Below, one piece after another: positions 13,601-23,213 of a DNA stretch of 64,000 nt (the first letter of the stretch is position 1; each line of letters begins with the position of its first letter). The position numbers and the translations under genes were made by a program. Source of the stretch: Teratosphaeria epicoccoides (lineage: Eukaryota; Ascomycota; Dothideomycetes; Mycosphaerellales; Teratosphaeriaceae); assembly GCA_021401465.1 (NCBI GenBank), contig JADDMT010000003.1:558001-622000 (forward strand). The letters are read 5' to 3'. The notes under the pieces are model-generated. The model was not told where the DNA came from, did not search any database, and saw nothing but the letters and a program-made list of their open reading frames with translations.

Positions 13601-13757
13601 GCGAGCTGACAGTGACAATTCGGGAGACGATATCACAACGGATAAAAGAGCAACAATATACATGGCCGTCGTTTTGTACAGCGTGGCGGTCCTGGCGGCG
13701 TTTAGGTTCATTGGTGCATGTTGGTTTCTGATTACGCGGTTGTTCCGCGGTGTCTAG
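10638..13757 (+). CDS. Chitin synthase, division 1 (class I-III group)
   Basis: Processive GT2 membrane enzyme that polymerises UDP-GlcNAc into cell-wall chitin at the plasma membrane. The model has a 19-base first exon (10638-10656, ATGAGCTACAATCCATTAG), a 204-base intron with a GGACTAAT branch site and GCAGCAG acceptor, and one long exon 10861-13757; the product is 971 aa, beginning MSYNPLGGYGRDPSQ. About 200 residues of Pro/Gln-rich disordered tail precede the chitin synthase N-domain (ELFIVITMYNEEDELLARTL) and the catalytic region with DAGT (about 428), EDR (about 547) and QRRRW (587-591). Six to seven membrane segments follow. A Thr/Ser run (TTTTTSSSSSSSSS) sits in the loop before the last segment. 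I favour class I over II but cannot prove it. The downstream ATG-like start at 10788 lacks the conserved MSYN beginning and would include intron. Confidence 0.95.
10657..10860 (+). other. First intron of the chitin synthase gene
   Basis: GTATGT donor, GGACTAAT branch site about 20 bases before the GCAGCAG acceptor. Phase 1. Joins MSYNPL(G) to GGYGRDPSQ. Confidence 0.8.
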
Positions 13758-15115
13758 GCAATAATGATTTGCGACAGTCAGGGTACGGGGCAATGGAAGT
13801 GAGCGTTCTAGAGTATACAGTACGGCATGAGGCAGGCTTGTGTTATGAACGAGATACCAAGATGTACTTAGAAATGAGTTATCTGATGATGAATGCATTG
13901 CATTAGATGAGGAGGAGCCAGTCTGGCACTATTCTGGCCTGCTTCAGCATCGAATGTCTGTAAAGATCACGAGATAACATGATGCGCACGCGTGCTGATC
14001 CGGGACCCTGTCAACCTCAGCCCGCGAGACTGCCCAACATCCTCACACCGCGCTCTCATCTCTCAACGCCTCATCGAAGTCCAGCTCCGCCCGGCCCAAG
14101 ACCACCACACTCTCCGCACAATTCTGCCTACCCGACCGCCTGCCCCTTGCAATGCGACACCCCTCCCCTGATCCCCGCAAACACTATTACAGTCGGACAC
14201 ACCAAGGCCTTCATCGTACTGACATGCGCCGTCCAAGCCTCCCGCGGACCGTCTGGATGGCCGCGTGTAGCCACAGAGACCCAAAGTGATCCCATTGCAA
14301 TAGGAGAGGAAGTGAAGAAATCCTCGTCGTCAAAGAGAGCGAATTACGCTGGTAATTACGCCTGTCAATTCAGCTGTTCATTCAAGTTTCTCGGAAGCCT
14401 GAGACTTTGTTCGGCGAGTTCATCGTTCCAACCTCGGGTCGAGCCTTAAGGCATGCACCCGGGAAGGGACCTTGGACGCATGAGGCATGAAGTGGTAACG
14501 GCTCGCCTGAGCTGCTGCGGCGGCGCCAGCGGCAGTCCGCATCACATGCAATATGTCGGCAGCAGCACCCGAGCAGAAGGTGCACGGGAGCATCGCATGA
14601 TTCAAGTACAGTATGCCGCGCAACCGAGGAGTTGGCGACGATGGTCCCACGTAATCAAATAATAATGAGACCCTGGGCCGTCCTCTATCCGCCAGGCTCG
14701 ACAAGCGCGAGACCGCATCATCACCTTACTCATCCCCAGGCAAGCTTCCTGCCTGAACTCGCTCGCCTTCCCTACCTTACTGCTAGCCAACACTGTTCCT
14801 CATCTTCACCTTCACCTTCACATCACCCACCTACCTTCTTCTTCTTCCTCTTCTTCTTCTTCTACTTCTTCTGCTTCTTCTTCTTCTTCTTCTTCTTCTT
14901 TCTGCATCACATTGACAATACTCGTAGCTTGCATCCATCGCAAACCACCCTCACCTCAACTACTGTCAGCCGCTTATCATCTCCAAGCGCCGATCCCGCT
15001 CAGCGCATACCACTACTCCACCACGTCACACGACACCAAGCAAGCACCTAGATCACCAGCCGTCACTGCAATCTTGAACAACAATCAGACATCCACCTTC
15101 GTAACCACCACCAAC
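13758..15115. other. Intergenic, with promoter of the UBL-AN1 gene
   Basis: No supported gene. An open frame at 13979-14449 is Pro-rich without a domain. The right end is strongly CT-rich, with a TTC microsatellite. Confidence 0.5.
14835..14902 (+). repeat. (TTC)n microsatellite in the leader/promoter of the UBL-AN1 gene
   Basis: An almost pure TTC tract with a few interruptions, about 210 bases before the ATG at 15116. Pyrimidine-rich tracts are common near fungal transcription starts, so it may lie in the core promoter or 5' UTR. Confidence 0.9.
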
Positions 15116-15664
15116 ATGCGTTCCGGCAGCATTTCGTCCATCTCCTCGTCCGCGTCAGACACCGAGACCATGCAGATCTTCGTCAAGAACGTCGCCGGTG
15201 ACAGTGCGTACTCTTACTTATCGCCTACACGAACCAGCAGCTCACATCCTCCAGCTTTCCCGATCACAATCCCGGGGAACACATCAGTCCCTACCCTTCG
15301 CTCACTCCTCGCGCTCCGCACCAACCTCCCCGAAGCCGACCTGCGCCTCGTGCACGCCGGCAAGCACCTCTCCTCCAACTCCACCCTGTCAGACCACAAC
15401 ATCACGCGAGAAAGCGTCGTGCACATGGCGCTGCCTATCCGCGGCGGCGCACCGAAGAAGCCGCGATGCGGGTTCAAGGACTGCAAAGATGCGGCGCAGC
15501 GGATAGTTGGTGACTGTGGCTTCTGCAACGGCCACTTCTGCGGCAAGCATCGCATGTTGGAGAGCCATAACTGCCCGGGGCTGGAGGACTGCAAGAAGGA
15601 GGAGAAGGACCGAAACAGGGAGAAATTGGAGAGCGAGCGGACGGTGGCGATCAAGGGGATATAG
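15116..15664 (+). CDS. Ubiquitin-like / AN1 zinc-finger protein
   Basis: Two exons, 15116-15203 and 15255-15664, give 165 aa. A Ser-rich start (MRSGSISSISSSASDTET) is followed by a ubiquitin fold: MQIFVKNVAGDTFPITIPGN, LRLVHAGKHL, TLSDHNI and ending IRGG, line by line like ubiquitin. Then comes an AN1 zinc finger (RCGFKDC, GDCGFCNGHFCGKH, ESHNCPGLEDC) with all Cys/His ligands, and a charged tail ESERTVAIKGI. Proteins with UBL plus AN1 domains are thought to link ubiquitin signalling to the proteasome or Cdc48 and to stress; the exact role here is inference. The intron (51 bases) has no stop and keeps the frame, so unspliced RNA would add 17 residues inside the first ubiquitin hairpin. An upstream in-frame ATG at 14912 only adds 5'-UTR-like sequence. 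Confidence 0.88.
   Translation: MRSGSISSISSSASDTETMQIFVKNVAGDSAYSYLSPTRTSSSHPPAFPITIPGNTSVPTLRSLLALRTNLPEADLRLVHAGKHLSSNSTLSDHNITRESVVHMALPIRGGAPKKPRCGFKDCKDAAQRIVGDCGFCNGHFCGKHRMLESHNCPGLEDCKKEEKDRNREKLESERTVAIKGI
15204..15254 (+). other. Stop-free 51-base intron in the UBL-AN1 gene
   Basis: GTGCGT donor, CTCAC branch site, CTCCAG acceptor, phase 1. Removal gives GDTFPITIPGNT, which aligns with the first ubiquitin hairpin (GKTITLEVEPSDT). Retention would insert 17 residues. Confidence 0.75.
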
Positions 15665-16156
15665 CAGCCCTCTTGAAGGCACGCAGTAAGTGTTTGGGCG
15701 GGTGAGACCGGGTAATCAAGGCGTTTTCGACGTTGTCACAGCATGTATATCGGTAGAGGGCTCATAATGATGCTGCTCAAGGCGCAGAGGCGCGCTGTGG
15801 TGTGAGCGATAGGGAATGACTAGCGGCCCATCTTTTGCTGAGCGAGGCGCAGATGGTACACACATAATTCATAACAATGAGCACAGCTTCTCGATTGATA
15901 CAAACCCCTACTTGCAATATCCTCGCTTGACTATACTGAACTAGACGTCAGATTACGCAATGGAAGACCGACCACCCTCCGCACGATAATTCTCGCCTTT
16001 CTTATTCACATGCTTGAGCAAGTATGCAGTTGATCTAAAACCATCTAAATCAAAACAAATCGCACCGCCACCGCCGCTAAAGCCGGGCAGCTTCCGTTTG
16101 ATCGCCCATCACCCACCAGAGCAGGCACTAAGCCTGCTCAGCTGAATCCAGCCGCC
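15665..16156. other. Intergenic between convergent genes
   Basis: 3' flanks of the UBL-AN1 gene and of the Rsa3-type gene. Nothing else seen. Confidence 0.5.
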
Positions 16157-16740
16157 TCACCCGCGTTGACCACCACCGTCACCACCACCAACAACCCTTC
16201 CCCTCTCCCCCTCCCCAAAACACTCCACACCCACCCTCAAACCCCTCACCAACCCCTCCACTCCCTTCCCACCTCCCCCGCGAAAGTCACTCGCGGCGCG
16301 CAATTTCTCCAGATCCTCAGCGAATTCCCTCGTGGCCTGCTTCAGGTAGAACTGCTCGAAAGCTTCATTCACGTTGGGTTTCCTCGCTGATGAAGGGGTG
16401 GGGAAGACGGGCTGAGAGGATAGGGACTCTGCGTCTCTGTTATCTGAGGACGAGGACGAGGACGAGGACTTTCGTTCTGGAGAAGTGGCGTGCTTCTTGC
16501 TGGAATTTCTAGGGCTCGTCGGCATGGAAGATTCTCTGCGCTTTTTGGCGGGCGGAAAGCGAGAGGCTGCGGGCGATGAGCTGCTGGTGTCGGACTTGGA
16601 GTCTGATGCGCAGGAGGAGACTGGAAGCAGTGTTAGCATGTGTGGCAAAAGACGTCGAAGGCGCATGGTCGTCGATCTGTACCTTCAGTCCGCGCCTTGC
16701 GCTTGGGCTTTCGCTTGCTTCCAGTCTTTGCGGGCGCCAT
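16157..16740 (-). CDS. RSA3: Ribosome assembly protein, Rsa3 type
   Basis: Two exons (16683-16740 and 16157-16620) around a 62-base intron with a GCTAAC branch site give 173 aa. The N-terminus is basic and nuclear in look (MAPAKTGSKRKPKRKARTE), followed by a Ser-rich stretch with PPAKKRRESS. The conserved part is NEAFEQFYLKQATREFAEDL then EKLRAASDF and LVRGLRVGVECFGEGERGRV, which matches the Rsa3 block (F--FYL-Q-T-E-A-DL-KLR---DF). Rsa3 acts in the nucleolus on early pre-60S particles with the helicase Dbp6. The C-terminus is Gly-rich (GGGDGGGQRG). It lies head-to-tail behind NUP159. Confidence 0.78.
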
Positions 16741-17107
16741 GACACTTATAATGTCCGAAGGTGAGGAAGAGCAAGCGTGCCTTCCTAATTTTTGAAAGTG
16801 CAGGCTTTGGACTCTCACCAGCGGGGCGCTAGCGCTGGGTGCAGCGTCGAGTACATCAAACAGCATTCGAGATTCGAGACATCTTTCAGTGGATAGGCAT
16901 CATTCTCCTTCTCCTATGCGACGCACGAGCCAACATGAGCGATGGATAGGTCATCATAGACGATGCAGCAGAGCCAACTCGTCGCTGCGTGTCACTTTCA
17001 CTATGCTACACATGACCAAACTCCCAACTCATGCCCGCTAGAACGCTCACAACAGATACACAAAGCGCTCCAAGTCCCACTTTTCTTTCCAACACCACCA
17101 ACCCAAT
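16741..17107. other. Short intergenic stretch
   Basis: Promoter of the Rsa3-type gene and 3' flank of NUP159. No gene seen. Confidence 0.5.
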
Positions 17108-20100
17108 TCATCCCTCCAACCTAACGACCCTCGCTCCCCTCCCCTCAACCCTCTCCCTCAAACACTCCAACACCCTTCTCCGCCTTCCTACCCTCCCCAG
17201 ATACTCCCTCACCTCCTCCTCCCCAACATCCACCATCTTCTTCCTTCCCCCACTCGCACTCATACTTCCACTGAACCCGAAACTAGTCGTACTCATCCCC
17301 AACCGACTCGCCTCAGGACTGAACGCCACGCTACGCCTCAAACTCTCCCGTGATCCCGAAGGAGGAGTCCGGTATGAGGACCGCCCAAACATGCTCGAAA
17401 TACCCGGCGCTGAACCGTCGGCAAGCATACGCGAGCGAGAAGCTGATGGAGTGCCGTTGGGCAAGAGACGGCTGCCCGCGAGTGAGGCGGAGAGTTGATC
17501 TTCGTAGTCGTCGTTCAGGCTCAGCGAGGCGAGGCCTTTTGGTAAGCGCTTGACTTGCGACTCCAAGACGTCGACGTCGCCGCTCCGCTTCTCAATCATC
17601 GCAGTCATCTTCAAAATTGTGTTGGTGACAGCTTCGACAGTGGGCACATTCGCCACTGACTTGTTAGATGCAGATGCAGAGGCGAGCTCGGCACGCAGCG
17701 TAGTCATCGCCTCTTCGACCTGTGAGAGCAGAGTCTGAACCTTCTGCACACCCTGCCTCAGATCCGCCTGCTGCTGCTTCGTCTCTTCAGGCAAGTCCGC
17801 AGCACGTTGGAGAGCCAGCGCGTCAGGATCCGTCTGTGCCTTGACTGCTTTCCTCACGCCTTCAGCCGTCGCCCGCAGCTTGCTCAGGTCCTTCAGCTCC
17901 GCAGCCATGTCCTCCATGTTCTCTTGCGCATCCTCCAATCGCCCTTGCTCCAGCTTCCCCTCAATCTCTCCCTGCACATCGCCCAATGTACCCATCTCTG
18001 CTAGCGTCCACGCCTCGGGATCCTCCAAGTCCTCAATCGAACGACCACCGGGTTTACTAAACTCCAGCTGTCCCTCTAAGAATCCACGAAGGCCGTGTGC
18101 GTTCAGACCAAGAGTGTCCAGCATGCTGTTGACATCACGATAGACTTTTTCAATCTGCCCGCCTATGCCTGGCTTGTCGCCATCGCCTACGTAGTTCTGG
18201 TGCGCGAGAAAGAGGGGCAACACTCGACTTGGGTCAGGCTCCTTGGCAAGAAGGTCCTTGACTCTTGCATCCTCAGCATCCTGCAATTCGCCCTCTGTAG
18301 GCTCTATTGGCTGAGAGGTTGGCTTCTTTTGCACAAGACCTGCAGGCGGGACTGCGATCCTTGCTGGCTGGCTTGGCGGCGGCAGGTTGCTTGATGGCCG
18401 CTGCAGAGGTGGTGCTTGCTGTGTAGAGTGTGGCGGTTGCTTTGCTTGTTGCTGCTGCTGCTGAGATGGGAGCGAAGACTTCATCGGTGCAGTCACACTA
18501 CGCTGCGGACTCGGGCTTCTGGGACTCAATTGCGGAGGCGCTGCCGTTGCTTTGAAAATGGAGTTACCGGTTGGGAGTGGGAAGCCTGTAGGCGTGAAGC
18601 TCTGCTTCTTCATGGACGCAGTCGTTGTAGGAGTCGTCGACTCGTGAGCTTGAGAATCTCCTCTAGGAGGCGTGACTGTGCTGTCTGGCTCCTCGTGCTC
18701 TTCGTCTTCCCCGTGCTCGCCTTGTTGATCCCCGTCATCCTCGTCCTCCCAAACATCCTCCTCGTCTTCCGGCCCAGCGGGTACCTCATCCTCGCTTCCC
18801 GCAGTCTCGGAGAACTTTTCGTTCCCAACATCGATAGGCGGAGATCCAGCGATAGGTGCTTCTTCATCCTTTTTGGATGGCGTGGCGGCTTTTGGCTTTT
18901 CTTTCTGTGTAGGCTCGTCTCCGCCTGGGACGTCAACAGGCGGCAGGTCACCTCCAAATCTCTTCGGCTTGTACTTGAGTGGATCCTCCTCAGCCTTTGG
19001 ATCTGGTTCCACCGGCGGCAGATCCCCGAAAAATCTCTTTGGCATTTGTGCTGGCGGGTCAGCCAGTTTCGCGAGCGGGATATCGTTTAAGCTTGGCTGC
19101 TTCTCAGTACCGGGCTCGTCCGTGATCGGTGTCTTGTCCTGGTCAGCATTTTGCGTCCCAGGTTCACCAAGTGCACTATCAAAACTGCCCCCGAAAAAGC
19201 TGAACCCGCTTCCCTGCTGAAGCTTGGGTAGATCATCCTTTGCAGTGCCATCACCCGTGAAAGTGCTGCCAAGCTTGAAACCACTGGCACCAGTACCGAA
19301 TAATCCACCTTGTGGCTTCTGCTCGCCCGGTGTCGGCGTCTGCTCATCCTCCATAGTCTCCTCCCTGCTCATTGTAGGCTGGCTCGGCTGACCGAATGTG
19401 CCGCTTCCACCTTGCGATGGAGTGCCAAAGAGCGATCCACCAAAGGCACTGCCGCCAGTGAAGCTCGACCCAGCACCCAAAGTAGCCGTCGAGCCGAATG
19501 AAGGTTCCGCTGACGCAGGAGGTTTAGCAGCCGCAAATGGACTCGGGCCGCTGGCGTTCGCTCCCACTCCGCTGAAAGGACTCATAGTTTGACTGCCACG
19601 ACCACCGGCGAAGATTGAGCCAGATTTTGACGCCTCGTCTTTCTTCGCAAATGCTAAGAAAGGTGATTGAGTGCTTGCATTGCCGCCGAATGGCGTGCTT
19701 GCCTGACCAAATTGTGGCGCGCTTGAGGTTGGAGACGATTGTGGCGCTCCCCATGGCGAAACTTTGTTCATGCCCATACCGCCGACCTGGCCGAACCCAC
19801 TTGCAGTTCCTGGAGCGGGTGGCTTGCCGAAGGTGGCACCAGAGCCGAAGGTTGGCGCAGCAGGACTCTTGACAGCTTGCTTTCCGCCAAGAGCTAACGG
19901 TGTGCCGAATGCCGAAGGTTGTCCAAACGCTGGCTTGCTTGGTTGGCCAAAGGCGGAAGTGCTCGCGCTTGGTGCGCTAGACCGTTCGAATGCAGGCTTG
20001 CTCGGTTGACCAAAAGTCGGAGTGGTAGAGGTCGGGGCGCTAGGCTGCCCAAACGCGGGCTGTCCGAAAGCAGGTGTGGCAGCTACAGGCGTTGCCTGAG

Positions 20101-21658
20101 CCGGGGCGGCACTCTGTGCTGTCATCGCACTGAAAGGCGATGCAGCGCCAGGAGATGGCTTTGGCCTAGGATCTGGATTCTTCGTGTCCAGCGGTCTAGG
20201 CCCTCCGGCAGCGATCAAGTCAGGGAATGCAGATGGGCGGTTGTCCAGACCGGCTCTAATCGCTTCGTTGTAGACAACATACCACGCGTTGAGCAGACCT
20301 TCATCAGTGAGTATGCACAGCAACGGCAGCGGCGTAATCGAATCATCCACATCACGGTCAGTGGCGATAGGTTGCTTCGCCGGCTTCCTGTCGCTTAGAT
20401 CCAGCGCCATGCCGATGGCACTGACGTCCAGCTTTCCTGAGTTCTCGTACGCAGGCATTGGCAGGGCAGCTCGACGAGAGTCGATCGTACCGGCGGTGAG
20501 GTACGTCCCAGCTGTGTAGTTGCCTTCGGCATTGAAGCCAGCGATCACGGGCTCGCGTGACTTCGCAATCAACCCAACATTGTCTGAGAGTGTGGAGATG
20601 AGCACCAGCATGTCATCAAGATTAGGCGGCCAATCCTTGAGTCGTTGGATGTGATAATGGGCCGGTGATCGTCCTTCTTGCATGAAGGCTGCTGCAGGAT
20701 CTGCAAGCTTGTTGAATGCCCAGTCACTGCTCTTCGCATTCTCCCGAGTGGCCAGATGAAATGCTGAAAGCTCTTCGGGGGGCTGATCGCTTGATGTCAT
20801 GTCTGAAGGGTAGACCGGCGTGTGAACAAGGAGTACCTGATTTGTGTCGAGCCAGTAGATGTTCATGACTGGAAACGCTTGCGCGCGCGAGTCGGTGAAA
20901 CATTCTGACAGGCCGGGCGGCACAGGTATTTCTGCTTTGACGGCACCTGAAGTGTCAATCTGGACTGCTGTGCCATTACTCTTGCCAGCGAACATCTGCT
21001 TTCCCAACCTTGACCAGCACGCGCAGGTGACAGCCTCCTGGAAAACGGCGCTACCGGATGGGGTCTTGGCCAGCCCTTGGCTCTTCAAGTCGGCAAGCAG
21101 AAGCTGCCCGTTCTCCAACACTATGCCAAACAGATGCGCCGCCGCATCCGATGGGCTCGGGTTTGGAAGCAGATGCTGCACTCTCGACCCATTCGTGGTG
21201 ATCTGAAACTCCGGCTCCGTCTTCCCTCCCACTATGGCATTCGTATCATACACTGCCAGTCCACCACCCTGCTCTGCCGCAATGACCAAGCGGTTCTCAT
21301 CGCTGGAGAAGTACAACTGGTTCACGCGCGGCACCGGTAATGACAGCACCTTCGGACTCCACTCGTTGCTTTCGCTGGAAGGCTTGGGTAGCTTGGTGCT
21401 CGTCAGACTGCTGACATCTTCTCCGTCCTCGAATGCTCGGCGCACATCCTCAGTTGTCGTGATGGCGAGTGACTGCGGCCCAGCAGCGGCCACGAGGCCC
21501 CGTGTCGATGCTACGCTCAGCAGTGATGCAGTAGGCGGAGGATGGCTGTCTGCCGGCCATGGCTCGGTCAATTTGACCTTGTTTTCGCCCGCGATTGCCT
21601 TGAACCCCAAATTCTCCTGCTGTATCTCTATGAGATCTGGTCCTTTCGCTGCCGACAT
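17108..21658 (-). CDS. NUP159: Nucleoporin Nup159 (Nup214 homologue), FG repeats
   Basis: Single-exon 1516-aa protein of the cytoplasmic face of the nuclear pore. Order of parts: an N-terminal beta-propeller (about 1-430, with YFSSDENRLVIAAEQGGGLA), which in yeast docks the DEAD-box helicase Dbp5 for mRNA release; a long low-complexity stretch (about 500-900) with many FGQP, SAFG and GLFG-like repeats; an acidic section (EDEEDVWEDEDDGDQQ); and a C-terminal coiled-coil region (about 1150-1450) that in yeast binds Nup82 and Nsp1. A further FG (SSMFGRSSY) and a basic tail close the protein. The repeated FGKP/FGQP codons give the locus its own repetitive DNA (about 19.4-20.1 kb). It is divergent from PUP1 across 659 bases. 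Confidence 0.93.
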   Translation of the reverse strand: MSAAKGPDLIEIQQENLGFKAIAGENKVKLTEPWPADSHPPPTASLLSVASTRGLVAAAGPQSLAITTTEDVRRAFEDGEDVSSLTSTKLPKPSSESNEWSPKVLSLPVPRVNQLYFSSDENRLVIAAEQGGGLAVYDTNAIVGGKTEPEFQITTNGSRVQHLLPNPSPSDAAAHLFGIVLENGQLLLADLKSQGLAKTPSGSAVFQEAVTCACWSRLGKQMFAGKSNGTAVQIDTSGAVKAEIPVPPGLSECFTDSRAQAFPVMNIYWLDTNQVLLVHTPVYPSDMTSSDQPPEELSAFHLATRENAKSSDWAFNKLADPAAAFMQEGRSPAHYHIQRLKDWPPNLDDMLVLISTLSDNVGLIAKSREPVIAGFNAEGNYTAGTYLTAGTIDSRRAALPMPAYENSGKLDVSAIGMALDLSDRKPAKQPIATDRDVDDSITPLPLLCILTDEGLLNAWYVVYNEAIRAGLDNRPSAFPDLIAAGGPRPLDTKNPDPRPKPSPGAASPFSAMTAQSAAPAQATPVAATPAFGQPAFGQPSAPTSTTPTFGQPSKPAFERSSAPSASTSAFGQPSKPAFGQPSAFGTPLALGGKQAVKSPAAPTFGSGATFGKPPAPGTASGFGQVGGMGMNKVSPWGAPQSSPTSSAPQFGQASTPFGGNASTQSPFLAFAKKDEASKSGSIFAGGRGSQTMSPFSGVGANASGPSPFAAAKPPASAEPSFGSTATLGAGSSFTGGSAFGGSLFGTPSQGGSGTFGQPSQPTMSREETMEDEQTPTPGEQKPQGGLFGTGASGFKLGSTFTGDGTAKDDLPKLQQGSGFSFFGGSFDSALGEPGTQNADQDKTPITDEPGTEKQPSLNDIPLAKLADPPAQMPKRFFGDLPPVEPDPKAEEDPLKYKPKRFGGDLPPVDVPGGDEPTQKEKPKAATPSKKDEEAPIAGSPPIDVGNEKFSETAGSEDEVPAGPEDEEDVWEDEDDGDQQGEHGEDEEHEEPDSTVTPPRGDSQAHESTTPTTTASMKKQSFTPTGFPLPTGNSIFKATAAPPQLSPRSPSPQRSVTAPMKSSLPSQQQQQQAKQPPHSTQQAPPLQRPSSNLPPPSQPARIAVPPAGLVQKKPTSQPIEPTEGELQDAEDARVKDLLAKEPDPSRVLPLFLAHQNYVGDGDKPGIGGQIEKVYRDVNSMLDTLGLNAHGLRGFLEGQLEFSKPGGRSIEDLEDPEAWTLAEMGTLGDVQGEIEGKLEQGRLEDAQENMEDMAAELKDLSKLRATAEGVRKAVKAQTDPDALALQRAADLPEETKQQQADLRQGVQKVQTLLSQVEEAMTTLRAELASASASNKSVANVPTVEAVTNTILKMTAMIEKRSGDVDVLESQVKRLPKGLASLSLNDDYEDQLSASLAGSRLLPNGTPSASRSRMLADGSAPGISSMFGRSSYRTPPSGSRESLRRSVAFSPEASRLGMSTTSFGFSGSMSASGGRKKMVDVGEEEVREYLGRVGRRRRVLECLRERVEGRGARVVRLEG

Positions 21659-22317
21659 CTCGACTCCCTCTCATGCGCTCGCACGCGCAAGATGCGCACC
21701 AGATGCGGTGTTTCTCCCAAGCTACCGTATGATTCTGACAGTGGCAGGCCCGAATTTCCGTGTTTCGACCAATGCAAATGAGCGGACTGGCAGAAGCTGC
21801 AAGAAGCTGCAAGAGCTGGATTTTCTATCAGATCGAGGTGTATTGTGAATTGGCGCCGGTGATGTCTCGAAGGTCTCCAAACAGACGAGTACTTGGAAGT
21901 CGCGGAGCTCTCCAAGCGCGTCTCAAGAGCAAAAGTCGACCTTCGAGATCAATTGATCAATTCAATGAAATGCGCCTTTGCGACGACGCCTCTTTAGCGA
22001 TAGCCAGAACCAGCGGCCTATTTCGCGCAATTGTGGTCAATCAATTCCATATGAATTCAGTGCCTTACTAAGATGTATTGAGTCACTGAGGCAGACATCA
22101 GATAGACATCTCGGGCGATTATTCTGTCACAACATGAAAGCCTGAAAGCCTGAGGCTCGAAGTGTCCAAGCTCCAACATGAACTTGCAGCTTCGCGAGCA
22201 GAAGCCGCGCATCATCGTCAAACACACATACAACCATCTCCACACCCTCATCTGCACCCCCATTCCAGGATACAACTCACATCCCCGCCACCGACACATA
22301 GAGAGCTCCCCACCACG
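21659..22317. promoter_or_regulatory. Divergent promoter region NUP159 / PUP1
   Basis: 659 bases between two start codons facing away from each other, so both promoters lie here. No specific operator recognised. A short direct repeat (GAAGCTGCAA twice) lies near 21791. Confidence 0.6.
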
Positions 22318-23213
22318 ATGCCCGGCTTCGACTTCAGCAACCATAACCGCAACCTCGCCCTCCACGCCCAAGGCGTCCCTCTCCCCAAAGCCACATCCAC
22401 CGGAACCACAATCGTCGGCTGTCTATTCGATGGCGGCGTCGTCATCGCGGCAGACACCAGGGCCACTTCTGGGCCAATAGTAGCAGACAAGGTACACTTC
22501 CCCAGCCCCCATCGTCTCCAAGCAACACCATCTAACCTCCACTCGCTATTACCCAGAACTGCGAAAAGCTCCACTACATCTCCCCCCAAATCTGGTGCGC
22601 CGGCGCCGGAACAGCCGCCGACACCGAGTTCACCACCGCCCTCATCTCCTCCAACATCGAACTACACTCCCTCTCCACCGGCCGTAGACCGCGCGTCGTC
22701 ACCGTCATGACCATGCTCAAACAACACCTCTTCCGCTACCAGGGCCACATCGGCGCCTACCTCGTCGTCGCGGGCTGCGACCCGACCGGCGCGCACCTCT
22801 TCACCGTCCACGCCCACGGATCCACCGACAAGCTGCCCTACGTGACCATGGGCTCTGGCTCCCTGGCCGCCATGTCTGTGTTCGAGACGCAGTGGAAAGC
22901 GAATCTGAGTCGGGACGATGCGGTGACGCTGTGCGCGGATGCGATTGAGGCGGGCATTTGGAACGATTTGGGAAGCGGAAGTAATGTGGATGTTTGTGTG
23001 ATTACGCCGGAGAAGACGCAGTTGATGAGGAATTATAAGACGCCGAATACGAGGGAGAAGAAGATGAGGAATTACAGGTTTGCGAGGGGCACAACGGCGG
23101 TGTTGAACGAGAAGATTATTACGAAGGAGGAGATCAGTAAGTATGTTACCGTGCAGGATGTGGGCGAGACGGGGGAGAGGGCGATTGGGGAGAAGATGGA
23201 GGTGGATCAATAG
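22318..23213 (+). CDS. PUP1: 20S proteasome subunit beta-2 (Pup1), trypsin-like site
   Basis: Two exons (22318-22491, 22557-23213) around a 65-base intron give 276 aa. The sequence KATSTGTTIVGCLFDGG holds the autocleavage site G29/T30; Thr30 would be the N-terminal nucleophile after removal of a 29-residue propeptide. DTRAT is next to it, and NCEKLHYISPQIWCAGAGTA follows across the splice junction. The family signature continues (HSLSTGRRPRVVTVMTMLKQ, DLGSGSNVDVCVI). Beta-2 cleaves after basic residues inside the core particle in cytosol and nucleus. The C-terminal extension (ISKYVTVQDVGETGERAIGE) corresponds to the arm that embraces beta-3 in this family. Confidence 0.95.
22492..22556 (+). 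other. Intron of PUP1
   Basis: GTACAC donor, TCTAACC branch site, ACCCAG acceptor, phase 0, joining ADK to NCEKLHY. Confidence 0.85.

Noticed and set aside
14912..15115. Upstream in-frame start for the UBL-AN1 protein
   Set aside because: The added residues are low in conservation features and come from CT/CA-rich leader sequence.
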